Notes: generated by a model not told the origin, from the letters alone. Positions 44,851 through 56,259 are shown, numbered from the stretch's first letter. The stretch: DNA of 64,000 nucleotides from Cavia porcellus (GCF_034190915.1 NW_026947488.1:3234501-3298500); one strand, 5' to 3'. Numbers and translations are program-made.

Positions 44851-45084
44851 AAAGAGAGTGAATCCTCTGTCTTTAGCCCCTCGAGAGACCAGGGAATGCC
44901 TCTTCACATGGGGTAGGACCCTGTGCTTTATCCAGTGTGTAAATTCACACACTGGTTTCGTTGGGAAACCGTCACAGACACACTCAGGCATGACCTTTAA
45001 CCTATTACATGGGCACTTTGTGGCCCGATACAGTTGACAAATAAAATTAATCATAACTTGAAATGAGAAAAAGTTTTAGAAATG
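44851..45084. other. Unassigned sequence between repeats
   Basis: No gene or family recognised in this stretch. Confidence 0.45.
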
Positions 45085-45350
45085 GAGACCGTGTAATGAT
45101 TTTCAGGAGTCGAAGAGGGGCTGAGGAAGGAGGGAAGCCAGCGTGGCTCCCAGTGCGTGGAGTGAGGTTTTCTGGCAGACGCAGAAATGCTCTGAGTTTC
45201 GATTCTGTGGACCCCAGCGTTGTGGCTGTGCTTCTGTCCTGCAGTCCTGAGAGATGCCCCCCTTGGAAGGAGCCACTCTGGAATTTTCATAACTCTGTGT
45301 GAATCTACAATTGCATCAGCGTAAAAGATTTACTTTTTAAAAATAATTGA
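45085..45350 (+). mobile_element. Possible old L1 3' end
   Basis: Texture and end sequence ('gaattttcataactctgtgtgaatctacaattgcatcagcgtaaaag' then AT-rich) resemble the 3' UTR end of old L1 ('ctctgtactttctatgcaattttcctgtaaatctaaaactgctctaaaa'). No coding region is attached. Weak call. Confidence 0.35.
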
Positions 45351-45819
45351 CAAGGAAGATCTTTACCTAGCTGGTATCTAAGCATTTCTGAACCCAACCC
45401 CCATTTGGATAGGCAAAGCCATCTCAGTCATGGAACCCAAGAGGAAATCTAATTAGGTTTCTCCTGGTGGCCAAGCCACATCTGCAATGTGCAGTGCTTG
45501 CCAGTAAACACAACTTTAGTGAACTGGAGAATGCAAATTTTGTCTTTGAAATTTTTCTAAGACTTGCAAAAAGGAAAAGGGAAGAAAAAAAGGCCACCAG
45601 GAAAGGGCAATCTATCCAGCGAGTCTGGCAGTGAACACGTGTCGAGGAGGGTCCTTCAGGAGCCCGTTTACACCGATGCACGTTATGGGCACGGGTGGGC
45701 CCAATTCGTCTTGCTCGTATGGACATTTTGGGCTTGAAACGTAGCTCTTCACATCACCTCAAAGTTCCCTTCTGTGCTGCGAGAATCAAGACAGAGGTTT
45801 CAAGAAAACGCTTCTCTGT
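45351..45819. other. Unassigned non-coding sequence
   Basis: No gene or repeat recognised. Confidence 0.45.
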
Positions 45820-45955
45820 TTTATCAGCTAAGACCTGATGGACTTAAGCATTTTAGGGGGGAAAAGTCAGTTTTTCTAATCAACTACGGACAGCCTTTTT
45901 GTAATAATCATATCAGAGGGGTCACTCACTGCCTGAGTTCCCTAAATTCATGTGG
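45820..45955 (+). repeat. Diverged direct repeat, copy 2
   Basis: Partner of 44,735-44,850, about 1.09 kb away in the same orientation. Similarity runs from 'ttttatcagctaagacc' to about 'gtaataatcatatcag' and fades after that. Confidence 0.7.
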
Positions 45956-46044
45956 ACCTCCACACTTAACAGTGGCACTACAGGGCACTACAATTCCACT
46001 CGTGCTTGCAAAAAAGAGCCCCACTAACTATCTGCGTGTTTCTG

Positions 46045-46235
46045 ATATTATCAGTGGAGCGACATTGTCCCCTGAAGGACACACAAAAATGTCGCAGAAC
46101 TTTTTGGTTGTCCCATCTGTAGGCATCTAGGGGCATCAGGTGGGAAGAGGTCAAGGATGTTTCTAAACGCCCCACAATGCACAGAACGGCTGCTCCACAG
46201 GGAATGACCCAGCCCACAGCATGAATAGCTTGGGA
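46045..46235 (-). mobile_element. MER5A-like hAT-Charlie MITE
   Basis: Reads as reverse-complement MER5A: 'cattgtcccctgaaggacacacaaaaatgtcgcagaactttttggttgtcccatctg', 'ggcatctaggggcatcaggtgggaagaggtcaaggatgtttctaaacgccccacaatgcacagaacggctgctccac'. Block order and wording match the consensus closely ('ggcatctagtgggtagaggccagggatgctgctaaacatcctacaatgcacaggac'). Non-autonomous and long inactive. Confidence 0.88.
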
Positions 46236-47504
46236 TGGACGAGCCCTGTGAGGGTGGAAGCCGCAACGCAGGGGAGCCCAGTTACTTGCTAGAGGTGACA
46301 GTTAGCTATTCTGGCCGTGTGACTACACAGGCACCCTGTGTTCTGCTGAGTGGGACTCACAGCGAGACCTCATGGGCGCGAAATGCTATGGTTTCACTAC
46401 TACCTGGGTGACACTAGCTAGTGCCTTAAGATATGGGAGCAGCAGAGAGAAACGGGCTTGGCATTGTCACCGGGAACCCCAGAACCTGGTCCTCCATTGC
46501 CTGCATGCTGTATTCACTTTTGCTGACCACAGGCCCTTCGCTGTGACCCTGAAGACAGGCCATGGCTTTACTTTGGGAGAAGCAAGTGTTGATTTCATTC
46601 CCTGATGAAAAAGGGAGCGGCCTAGTCACAATGCAAAATGTTTCCTTTCTCTTTCGACTTGACTCCATCACGCCAGGCCACATTTCCTTCCCTGCAGATG
46701 AGCAAAAAGACAAGGCAGAGTGCAAATTTAAAACTAATCTAATCATAAAAAGCAAAGGTCACCACCACCTCCCCACAGAGCAAACAGAACTTTATTACTT
46801 TCGCCTGCGTCTGCCACTGAACCTTAAATTAGTTAAAAGGAAAGAGAGAATGCTTCCCTACTTCTCTCTCTCTTGCTTAAACAAACAGTAGCAGGCTCAG
46901 AAGAGAATCTGTGCTACAGTGAATTATGTTATTTTCAATAAATTCCAACAGTGCTGCTATAGTAACTGTCTTAACCATGATTAATGTAGGAAACATTAGG
47001 AAAGCATGTTATTATTATTCTAAATTAAGTTTTGCTTCAATTAATTTTCATGCATGGTTACTGAGATGTAAAAGAGTTTCTGAATTGCTAATTGTAACAT
47101 TCCTTCTTTGGAGATAAGATGAGATTGGGAACACAAGGGCACCCTGCCGAAGAATTTTTAGTTTGAATTTTTGCCTAAGGGCCAGCATGTTATTTAGTCC
47201 AGAGCCTGCTAAGGAACTGTGGCTTGACACCCGTGGAGTCTTTAGTTAAAGATTTTCTTTTAGTGTTACCCACCTGACACCACTTTGTGGGGCTGAACAA
47301 TGGATATTAGTATCTTGTCATTTTCATGGTGTGCGGGGAGTAGGAGGGGAGGCAGCTTGCCTTCTAAAGAGGCGATGGTACTCTTTCCCTTCCCTGTTCA
47401 GATCTTCTTTTTTGCCAGTGAGATGGGAATCATAAAAAATAGCAACACTGAGAAACGGTGATTAAATTCATATCCAAGTTTTAGCTTGTGCCGGCCATTC
47501 ATTT
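46236..47504. other. Unassigned non-coding sequence
   Basis: No gene or repeat recognised. A 109-codon frame at 46,562-46,891 on the plus strand overlaps a 109-codon minus-strand frame and resembles nothing known. Confidence 0.5.
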
Positions 47505-47625
47505 CTGTCACAAAGATAGACTGGGTATCTGCCATGTGCTAGGCATCGTGGGCACTGATGATCCCGTAGGGAGCAGGACTGGTCTCTGCCTTCACAGTAC
47601 TTACAGCATCTAGAGGAAGTGTCAA
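47505..47625 (+). repeat. Ancient mammalian repeat fragment
   Basis: 'ctgggtatctgccatgtgctaggcatcgtgggcactgatgatcccgtagggagcaggactggtctctgccttcacagtacttacagc' has the 'actatgtgccaggcactg...tgccctcatggagcttacag' pattern of an old dispersed mammalian repeat. The exact family is not certain. Confidence 0.5.
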
Positions 47626-47929
47626 GAGGGGGCGAGGTTGGAGGTGGCTCTGAGAGGGACCAGGATCAGACTCCGTTGGGCTACCTGGGACCCTGAGTGG
47701 CCTGGAGGAAGCTGGAGAGCCTGGAGGTTTCCAGCAAAGGAGAGATGGACCTCAGTGTTGCCCCGCAGACTCGGTGTACTGCAGGCTGGGAAGCAGGTCA
47801 CGGAGTCAGGAAGCAGCATGGAGACCTGTGCAGAGATGCACGTGTGTCCGTGCTAAGTGGGTTGTGGATATGGATCATGGCGAAAACAGAGAGGCTGGGA
47901 GGTTGGTTGGTTGCTGGGTGAATAAGGAG
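47626..47929. other. Unassigned non-coding sequence
   Basis: GC-moderate sequence between two repeats with several overlapping chance frames. Nothing recognised. Confidence 0.5.
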
Positions 47930-48585
47930 TTGGCAAGATTGCTCTTTATTTTCTCCAACAGATTTTACATCATACTGCTTTGCTGTGTTTATTAGTGCTG
48001 AGTGTCTTCTGGTGAAAGTCTTTAGGTCTTCTATGTAAAAAATGGCACCATCTGGAAATAAAGACAGTCTGATTTCTTATTTTCCTATTTATATCCCTTG
48101 TATTTCCTTCTCTTGCCCGATTGCCTTCACCAAAGTTTCCAAGCACTCTACTGTGCAGAAGTGGTGAGGGCAGGCACCCTTGTCTTGTTCCTGATTTTAA
48201 GGAAATGCTTTCAGAATTTTCCCGTTTAGTGTGATGCTGGCTGAGGTTTTGTCATAAGTGGCTTTTCCCAGTTTGAGGAAAGCTCCTTCTCTACCTATTT
48301 TCTCAGGGTTTTTAAGAAAAAATAATGAGTAGATGTTGCATTTTTGTCAAAAGCTTTTCTGCATCTATTGAGATGGTCATGTGGTGTTTTCTTGATTCTC
48401 TTTATGGGACATGTTACATTTATTGACTTATGTATGTTACCCATCCTTACATCCCTGAGATAAAACCCACATGCTCCTGATGTGCAATCTTTTTAACAAC
48501 TGGTTTAATTTTGTCTGCCAGTATCTTATTGACGATTTTTGCATTTCATCAAAGACATTGGTCATTTTGATTGAATCCTTGTCAA
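47930..48585 (-). pseudogene. L1 ORF2 reverse-transcriptase relic, inverted part
   Basis: Antisense ORF2. On the minus strand around 48,383-48,336 it still reads HMTISIDAEKLLTKMQ, matching the L1 reverse-transcriptase block MIISIDAEKAFDKIQ. Flanking DNA ('gtgatgctggctgaggttttgtcataa', 'gtatgttacccatccttacatccctgagataaaaccc') is the familiar reverse complement of the L1 fingers/palm region. It sits directly left of sense L1 3' sequence. Frame is broken. Confidence 0.85.
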
Positions 48586-48924
48586 GGGCACCATCCTGTA
48601 GTGACATATGTTTCACTGTGCTTATTGCTGCTCAATTCATGATACCAAAACTATGTAAACAGCCTAGATGCTCATCGACAGATAATAGATAAAGAATATT
48701 TGGTGTCTATACGCAATGGTGTATTATTCAGACATAAAAAGGATGAATTTGAGACATTTGTAGAGAAATGATCGCTCTTGAGACTATAATGTTGTGACTT
48801 AATTCTGACACAGAAAGTTAAACATCACTTAGTTTTTCTTATATAAGGAACCTAAAGTATGAATGCATTAAAGAGTGAAATAAAGAGATGGCAGGGAACA
48901 GGGAGACAGACTTCTGGGAGTTGG

Positions 48925-48931
<7 letters not shown>
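48586..48931 (+). pseudogene. L1 ORF2 C-terminal relic and 3' end, sense part
   Basis: Sense L1. The plus strand reads PRCSSTDN at about 48,663-48,686 (L1 PKCPSMDEW), then 'ggtgtattattcagacataaaaaggatgaattt' (L1 'ggaatattattcagccataaaaaagaatgaa') and 'cttctgggagttggagaagg' at the 3' end, ending in an AT repeat. With the antisense block on its left, this is an L1 insertion with a 5' inversion, breakpoint near 48,585. Confidence 0.82.

Positions 48932-48971
<40 letters not shown>
48932..48971. repeat. (AT)20 microsatellite
   Basis: Forty bases of pure AT/TA alternation, exactly where the L1 3' tail would be. It may have grown from a degenerate A/T-rich tail. Confidence 0.95.
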
Positions 48972-48973
<2 letters not shown>

Positions 48974-49369
48974 CCCCAAAACAAATGTAATCATTGCATA
49001 TATTCCAAACATACACCAATAAATAAATGTCACTATACTTGGCTAGTGAACTTTAAAGGGTGCAGGTATGTGGACAGCAAGACCCTCAGCTTTTGAAATT
49101 TTGATTTTTCACCAAAGAAGGAGACAAAGCCAGTCCTTGGCTATCAAACCATGGAGTTAGGGAGCAGGTCCATGGCAGAAGTGGCTTTAGGGGTTGTCAG
49201 GCTAACGATGGGCTTCAAATCACAGGATGTTCACAAAGGAGACAGCATAGGTGGGGGCTGAATCTTGAGAGATTTGGAATTGTAGAATTAGAAGATGGCA
49301 GTGTCTGTTATTTCATTTAACATGGATCAGATTTATCTGACAACATTTTCTGCAGATGAAATCATACAA
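48972..49369. other. Unassigned sequence between L1 copies
   Basis: No gene or repeat recognised with confidence. Confidence 0.45.
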
Positions 49370-49800
49370 CAGGTGGGCTTTTGTGTTGAGGTCCTTGTGC
49401 TCAACACACAGCTCTCCCATGCATCCGTGCTGCTGTGTCCGTGACCCTGCATCCTTGCTGCTGTTTATGATGTCAAAGTGTGAGTGTCTGGGCACTTTGT
49501 GCATCAGGGGATGAACAGTGAGACTCACAGGGTGATGAGCTTGGAGAAAGGCAAAGATGTGAGGGGAAGCTGCCACTGGCCAGACTCGCTGCCCAGGAGC
49601 ATCACAGACCACGAGGGTAGTGGCAGGCTTTGTCTATTTATAAATATGCAATACAACTGCCACAAAAATGTGCATCTATGTCTCTTTTTTGTGCACATAC
49701 ATTTACATCTTTTGAGTAAGTATGTAGGATTAGAATTGCTGAGCCATATGACAAGCACATGTCTAATTTTATATGCAACTCTCATTTGGTTTTCTTTGTA
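49370..49800 (-). pseudogene. L1 ORF2 C-terminal relic, minus strand
   Basis: Antisense L1 3' ORF2: 'catgcatccgtgctgctgtgtcc', 'tttgtgcatcaggggatgaacag', 'acatttacatcttttgagtaagtatgtaggattagaattgctgagccatatgac' (L1 reverse complement '...tcttgggtatatacctaggagtggaattgctgggtcatatgg'). It starts a long minus-strand L1 continuing to about 51,980, with the reverse-transcriptase middle missing. Confidence 0.7.
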
Positions 49801-49849
49801 AGAAACTAAGAGGACAAGAAGTAACCTCTTACATTTTTTAGATTTACTC

Positions 49850-50480
49850 ATGCATTTATTAACTTGGGTTCCTTTTATCCTTTCTTGTAGTCTACTTTGG
49901 AGAAAGTACCATGTGTTGTCAACAAGAATACATAGTCTGTTTTTGTTGCATGGAACACAATATATGTATTTAATAAGTCTATTTGTTTAAAGATTTGGTT
50001 CAACTCTGATATATCTTTGTTGAGTTTTTTGGTAATGTGTCTATTTGAGATAGTGAGGCAATGTGATCATTCACTATAATCATATTGATGTTTATCTGAC
50101 CTTTTATATCCATTAATATTTGTTTTATGAAGTTGGGTGCACTGTGGTTTGGTGCACATATGTTTAAAATTGTTATCTTTTCCTATTAAATAGTCTCACT
50201 GTCCACTGCAGTGTAATGTCCTTCCTTGTGTTCTTTGACTGACTTTGGCTTACAGTTCACCTTGTTTGAAAATAGAGTAGCTATTCCTGCTTGTTTTCAA
50301 GTTCCAGTCACATGGAATATTGATTTCCATCCTTTGGTTTTTAATCTATGCATTTCTTTTAGTATTAAATGTGTTCTTGTATACAGTACTCAACCAGGTT
50401 TTGTGACTTGATACATTCTGCTAAACTGTTATCTTCAGATTGGTGAATTGAATCCATTCATACTGATAGTTAAAATTGAT
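49850..50480 (-). pseudogene. L1 ORF2 endonuclease relic, minus strand
   Basis: On the minus strand near 50,306-50,212 the sequence reads AGIATLFSNKV, NCKPKSVKEHKEG, matching the L1 endonuclease block AGVAILVSDK.DFKPTKIKRDKEG. Upstream and downstream DNA follows the same domain. The frame is otherwise interrupted. Same L1 protein part as the plus-strand relic at about 39,346. Confidence 0.82.
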
Positions 50481-50699
50481 AGGCATTGCCTTATTCCTGT
50501 CGTTATATTATTTACCTGTTTCTGTTTTTTCTTTTTTTCCCCATTTAATTGCTGTTCCCACGTGATGCATTCATTCGACTGAACCTTTTGACATTGTTGG
50601 CTTCTCTTTTTGTTTCTACAATATCTTGAGAATTGTTTTGGAGTGTGGGTCTGGGGTGATGTCTCTAGGTGCTCTTTATTATGGAAGTACCTTATTTAT
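50481..50699 (-). pseudogene. L1 inter-ORF and ORF1 3' relic, minus strand
   Basis: Continuation of the minus-strand L1 through the inter-ORF region toward ORF1. The run 'gttggcttctctttttgtttctacaatatcttgag' has the expected reverse-complement texture. It is cut at about 50,700 by a younger L1 3' end. Confidence 0.55.
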
Positions 50700-50990
50700 A
50701 ATTTTTTTTAAATTTATTTTAAAGAGATTAAGATAAAAGAGGATGTAACAAAGCAGATCAGAAAGAACAACTTAAGAAAACAATATTTCACCACTAAACA
50801 ACTTGATATAATAGTAGCTACCATAGTGTCTCTTTCCTTGAAATAGTTGAGCATACCTTCATACACAATAGTATCAAACATAACAAAATAGTGTAAAACC
50901 ATTAAAGAGAATGAAAGTATTACAGGGCATTCAGAACCAAATAACAGAAAATGAGCAATGGTTACTATATTTTATTATTGTCCATAAAAT
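50700..50990 (-). mobile_element. L1 3' end, minus strand, nested in older L1
   Basis: Starts with 'attttttttaaatttattttaaag' (T-rich tail complement), then 'atagtagctaccatagtgtctc' and 'gaatgaaagtattacagggcattc'. These blocks also occur in the twin-primed copy ('atagtagttaccatagtgtc' at 25,664 and 'gggagtattacaggacttc' at 25,532) and in part in the 29,530-30,325 copy. It interrupts the older minus-strand L1 between inter-ORF and ORF1 sequence. Confidence 0.75.
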
Positions 50991-51980
50991 GTTTGTTTAT
51001 ACTACCACAACCTCTATCAATTTTGAAAGATAATTTTGCAGAATATATCAGTCTGGGTCTCCTAGGGGTTGAAGTACTTCATTCCAAGTTCTCCTTGTCT
51101 TTAATGTTTGTATTGAGAAGTCTGTTACAGTTCTGTTGGGTTTTCCTTTATAAGTGATTCCGTGCTTTTCTGTAGCAGCTTTTAAGATTTTTTCCTTATC
51201 TTGGATTTCTACTATTTCAGTCATGTTGGGATGTGAAGTTACTTTATTTTTCTAATGGTAGCAGTTGGGGTTGTATTGGCTTCACCTATCTTTATAATAA
51301 ATTATTTTTCTACACTGAAAAGTTTTCTGCTATTAAGAGTTTTTATGCCTTTGTACTATCTTTTAATTTTTTATTTCAATTATTGCTAGTATATTAGTAA
51401 CTTCTTGAGAAATCTAGCAGCTGATAGATCCATTTTCTACGTTCTCTTGTTATTTTAGGTTTTTTTTCATTAGTTTATCTGTACCTACAGCCCTGTCCAT
51501 TTGATACTGTAGTTTCACTCTGATACCTTCTCCTGCCAATGTATTAAACTGTAGTTTTAATCTCCTAGGGTTTTTTTGGGGGGGTCTTTTTATATGGACT
51601 ATCATTCTTTTCTATGCTGGGCATAGAAAAATTTTTATTAGTGTCTTCTCAGACTTGCTGATTATTTGTTTCATTATAATCATTGTCTGTTAGTTGTATT
51701 TATTTTGAATTTACCACATACTTTGTGAACCCCTCTATTATCTCCCTTGATATCCTCTCAGATATTTTTGGTGTGTAGCTTGTGTTTGCTTCCCATTTGA
51801 TGTCCCCTGAATTGGCTTTGGGGGATTTGGGCGTAGGTGGTGTCATTGTGCTGCCTTGTCTCCTCCTGTTTCTATTTTCGTTCGTTTGTTTGTTATCTGT
51901 ACTGGAGCTTGCAGCTTCTTTAACCCACTGCACATTCTTTGGGAATGGGCCTTGCTATTGCCTATAATCCCCAGGCAACC
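50991..51980 (-). pseudogene. L1 ORF1 and 5' region relic, minus strand
   Basis: 'gaaagataattttgcagaatatatcag', 'gtattgagaagtctgttacagttctgttgggttttcctttataagtgattccgtgcttttctgtagcagcttttaagattttttccttatcttgg' and 'atgttgggatgtgaag' reproduce, diverged, the familiar reverse complement of old L1 ORF1. The remaining part to about 51,980 is probably ORF1 N-terminal and 5' sequence. No intact frame. Confidence 0.65.
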
Positions 51981-52744
51981 CACATATTGGCATACAGAGA
52001 AAGCTAACTGACAGTACCCACTATATTATGTCAGGTCTAGTAGCAAAGTCAGTGACAACAGCATAAAATACAAACTGGATATTGACAGATTCTAAAAACC
52101 ACTCAGGAACCACCCTTAACCCAAGCAAAAATGTCTATGATTTTAGTATAGACATTTAGGTAACCGAGGCACTGACGTACAGCAGATCAGACCACTCGTT
52201 TCTGCTGGAAGTAGACACCAGTGCAAGAGCACAAGCAGACCACTGGACCAAACGCCATCACTTTCAGATCCACACCCTCCGAATGTTACACTCATCCGAC
52301 CTGGCCTCTCCCTACTGAGTACCAGCCCTGTGACCTTCCTTGTCTGAAGCCTCCCAGTGGCTCTCAGGAGATCTCTCTCTGGCCCTAACCCTAGCTCCCA
52401 GACTGTCTCACCTTGTCTCTGGGGGAAGGAAACAGTTCCATCTGGAAGTGGGACTCCCCCAGGATGCTGATCTTGTGCTCATTCAGGTTGGTCTTTTGGT
52501 TGTCACCTCTGCTGTCCTGTGTTGAGGAGAATCAAGCTGCAGACCTTGCTGGGATTTGGATTGGGATTTTACTCCTCTGCTGTTTGAGTTGTAGTGTAAA
52601 CAGCCTGCATCAGCAGAGACAGGGCAGGCAGGGTGGGACCTTCTCTCTGTCCCCCGCTGTGAAAGTCAGGATACAAAGTGCGGGATGGAGGTCATGGTGC
52701 AGGGAGGTGGGAATCCTCACACACCAGAGATCTCACTTGGTTTC
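51981..52744. other. Unassigned non-coding sequence
   Basis: No gene recognised; possibly the remains of an L1 5' UTR. A 138-codon plus-strand frame at 52,413-52,829 has no recognisable domain. Confidence 0.45.
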
Positions 52745-52900
52745 ACTTCCTTTCAGCCCAATGTCTTTCTTAAGCATCTTCTGCTATAGTTCGTCTAGCG
52801 GTGATTTCCCTCAGCTTTTATTTGTGTGAAAATATTTTTACTTATGGCTCTCTTGAAGGATATTTATGTCGACCATAGAAGTCTGGATTGACTTCTGTCC
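52745..52900 (-). mobile_element. Old L1 ORF1 fragment, minus strand
   Basis: 'gttcgtctagcggtgatttccctcagcttttatttgtgtgaaaatatttttacttatggctctcttgaaggatatttatg' matches the reverse complement of the L1 ORF1 3' end ('ggtctagtggtgatgaactccctcagcttttgtttgtctgggaaagtctttatctctccttcatttctgaaggatag'). A separate fragment from the L1 to its left. Confidence 0.7.
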
Positions 52901-53235
52901 CAACCATCACATGAAGATGTCATTGTGCTGTCATCTGAGTGCCACTATTTCTATAGGAACTTTTAAAAGTTATTCTTTAATTTTTATTTTTATTAGTGCA
53001 TGTTTGCATGACATAATAGCTACTTTCATTGTGGGGACAGACACCTAGCATGTGTTTATTCTTTTTTATCTGCTTCCCTCCGCTTCCCCACCCTTTCCAC
53101 TGTGAATTTGGATGACTGTTTTGTGTGTTGTTTTCTGTGGTTGTTTTCAAGAGTCTTTGGTTACCATCCAAGTGACCATGATCCCACAACTCTGGTCCTC
53201 TCTGGATTTTCCTGATTTAGGTTTTATTTTGTAGT

Positions 53236-53378
53236 GTTTTTGAGACAGGGTCTTGCTATGTAGTTGAGTCTGGCCTTGAGTTCACTGGGTAGCCCAGGGT
53301 AGCCTCAAAATCAGAGTGAGCCTCCTGCCTCAGCCTCCCAGGTGCTGGGATTACAGGTGTGCACCTCCATTCCTGGCT
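53236..53378 (-). mobile_element. B1 SINE, minus strand
   Basis: 'tttttgagacagggtcttgctatgtagttgagtctggccttgag', then 'cagagtgagcctcctgcctcagcctcccaggtgctgggattacaggtgtgcacc...ctggc' is a clear minus-strand B1. The internal 'cactgggtagcccagggtagcctc' resembles the preceding 'tatgtagttgagtctggcctt' block, giving the internal duplication known in B1. Confidence 0.93.
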
Positions 53379-53445
53379 CTGGCTTGGGTTTTGCTGAGTG
53401 TATTAGATCTACAGCAGGAAGTTTTTCATAGGCCAGACCTCGAGC

Positions 53446-53706
53446 ATACACTGGCCTGACTTATCAGTGGGGTTACATCCAGATACCCTGTCATAAGCTG
53501 AAGATGCTGTAAGTCAGCAACATGTTTAACACACACTAAACTATAGCTTATCAACACAATAAACACACTGTAGAGTACTGGTTGCTTGGCCTTCTGATCA
53601 ACATTCTGAATTCAAGATAGAGTTTCTACTGAAAATAGATAGCTTTCACACTACCGTAAGGAAAGAAAAATCCTAAGGTGAACCATGTAAGCTGGGGACC
53701 AACTGC
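53446..53706 (-). mobile_element. DNA-transposon MITE (Tigger-type, name uncertain)
   Basis: Blocks 'gtggggttacatccagataccctgtcataagctgaagatgctgtaagtcagcaa', 'tttctactgaaaatagatagctttcacactaccgtaagg' and the terminal 'aagctggggaccaactgc' follow in order a familiar mammalian MITE whose ends read 'cagttggtccccgacttacg'. Full-length or nearly so, heavily mutated at CpG sites. Confidence 0.72.
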
Positions 53707-54194
53707 ACCTCCCTCTGCTCCACGTCCTGATACCTCCAGCCTGCACTCCATGCCAGCTCTCCTCTCAGCCCTGTGCAGTCACACATATGGAAGTGCATTT
53801 GCCACTGAGCCTTTCTCAGAGAAGCCAGGCTGCATCCTCTTGCAGATCTAGAGACACCCTTTGTCATAGCTACCTCTTGTCTGGTTGCTGGCCTTGCAAA
53901 TTCCAGTTGATTTGGCTGCCTTGGGCCAGTCTCAGGTTCCTCACTTGGGTGGGTGTCATGCTCTTCAGGGCACCCCATACTTCTGTGCTGTGATCCAGAA
54001 CCTGCTTAGGTGGGGGTCCTGTGTGTGTCTTCCTTCCTCAATGGTCTTAGTCCAGCTCTGCATGTGCTTTCTTGCCTCAGAACAATCGCCTCACATATTT
54101 TGTCTGATTTTATAGTTGTTTATTGCACAGGTATGATCCGGTATCAGTTAATTAGGCATGGGTAGAAGTAAAAGTCTCTGAAAGCTATTTTAAA
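53707..54194. other. Unassigned non-coding sequence
   Basis: No gene or repeat recognised. Overlapping frames of 68-101 codons on both strands without family resemblance. Confidence 0.5.
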
Positions 54195-54280
54195 TTGAGT
54201 GGTAATCTGCAAAATGCCTGCCAAACAGTAAAGACTTGTTAGTTGTTGCTACTATTATTGATTGTTGTATTTTCATCTTT
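54195..54280 (+). repeat. MIR fragment, plus strand
   Basis: 'ctgcaaaatgcctgccaaacagtaaagacttgttagttgttgctactattattg' resembles the MIR 3' end ('cagtgcctggcacatagtaagcactcaataaatgttagctattattatt'). Confidence 0.55.
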
Positions 54281-56259
54281 GTTCTCCACCAGGCAGCACT
54301 AAAAAGAGGAAATCAGACATTGTCCTGTGAATGAATGGAGGAATAGACAGAGTATTTGATTTAATATTAGATTCTTAGTTAGAAGCCTAGGGTGAGACAG
54401 GGTTAAAGATGAATCTGAATTCACTGAAGTTGCATGTAAAATTTGTGAATGTGCACGTGCCCATTTTTATAGGAATTTACATAAGTTTCATGAGATTTTA
54501 AAACGTGGCTAATCCTTGGTGAGTGATACCAACTTCAGCACTTAATTATTTTACTGCACTGTTTACAACTGAAAACTGATCGAAAGATTTTATACATTTA
54601 CTTGTCAAGCAGTGATCACATGTTTCTTGAATGCCAAGCTGGGTCTGAGACACAAGAGGAAGCTGAGACCACACCCTGAGACCGAAGTTCCTGCCTCGGG
54701 AAGAAGATATGGCTACAGAAGCCAACGCCTAGGTGTGCCTGCCATCCGTGGGGCAGGTTCCAGAGAGGTGGGAGCATGACATAGTGCTGTGGGTGCAGAT
54801 CAGTGCACCCCGTCAGTTCTCAGAAAGGCTACAATAAGTCTCTTCTCTTTGTTTATGCTCAAGTCAGGGATAGGGAGTGAACAGCAGTCCCACGCTGAAG
54901 GGAGGCAGCATACACTGAGTTGTGTGGTGTGTTCAGAAGTAAGCGTGGTTTAGAGACAGTCGCGGGTCTCACTGCGAACACAGTGTGGAAGGAAGACGGC
55001 AGCCTAAACAGTGGAGAATGCAGGGGACGGCGTCGGGCAAGCAAGCTCAAAATCAGCAAGAGGAAAAGGAATAAAAGAAAAAAGAGAGAGAAAGCGGCTC
55101 TGGATCCTCACTTCAAAATGCAATAAAAGTTTGACTCCAGACTCATTAAAGCCCTACAGACCGAGAAGCAAACTGCATAGCAATAGAAAGGAACACTAGG
55201 AAAGGTCACTGTGGTTTAGGGAACAATGCATCTTTAAAAAGAAGTTTAAACCATCAGCTACACAGCAGCTACAACAAGAGTGATGAGCTGATCGCATAAA
55301 ATGCAGAAATGTGATTTCTGCTGTCAACTCAAGATACTGTCATCATTGGGAAATATTGTCAGTGTCAGAACTAACAGAAGATTTATCTGGCATCAAGCAT
55401 ACAAAGAAGTGAGGGCATTACTGAGTAGTTTAGGTAAATGGAGAGTAAGATGAAGAAACACCATCACATAGTACTGCAGAGAAAAAATGAGGCTGGAAAC
55501 ACCAAGTGAGGAGAAGGGTGCTGGTTCCAGGCATCTACAGGTGGGGCCGGGCTGGGGGAGCAGTGTGATGCGCTGTCGGCTACTGCTCAGTCAAGGTCAC
55601 CATGTGCTGCTCAGAACCTGCAGTTCTGCCCCTGGCTGTGTATCCTGAAGAAACCCGCACATGCAGGACACAGCCTGCGTCCAGGAATGGACGCGTGATG
55701 GGTGACCAGTGAGCAACGTGGAGTGCCAGCACAGTGTTAAAGAGGAGACACACCTGTCACCCGGGTAGCCTGAGGGAGTGAAGTGTGCACAAAAACAGCA
55801 CAGTGACCCCGAGGTGCACACTAGAACAGGCGGCTTCTAGGACAGCGGGGAAGGGGAGAGAGATGCAGCGGAGGAAGAGAAGCATGATGTGGACCACCAT
55901 GCATTGCACATCAGAGTGCTGGGCATCCTGGTTAATCCTGCACACTTCACACACAGGTGTTTTGAAGTTTTTTTTACCCTTAGCTTCTACGTGGTCAGGA
56001 AACTTGCGATCCCAGAAATTTATCCTGGAAACCTACAGCTTGAAGGTCAAGCCCCCTCATCAAAGGTCCCCACCGCAGCTAGTATTTTTTAAAAATATAA
56101 ATCTATGAGAAAAGTAATAGTTTTCCCTGGGGGTGTGTGCTTAAAGTCCCAATTCTGCTCTGGTGCATCTCGAGCCTTTGACCTTAATGAAGTCAGGTGT
56201 GTGGGTTTGTGGGCAGAAGGTCATGTCTGTACCCTTAATTCTCTACTTTGAATCACATC
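54281..56259. other. Unassigned non-coding sequence
   Basis: No gene recognised. Frames up to 107 codons (55,785-56,108, plus) are embedded in opposite-strand frames and resemble nothing known. A weak MIR-like stretch may lie near 54,635. Confidence 0.5.
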
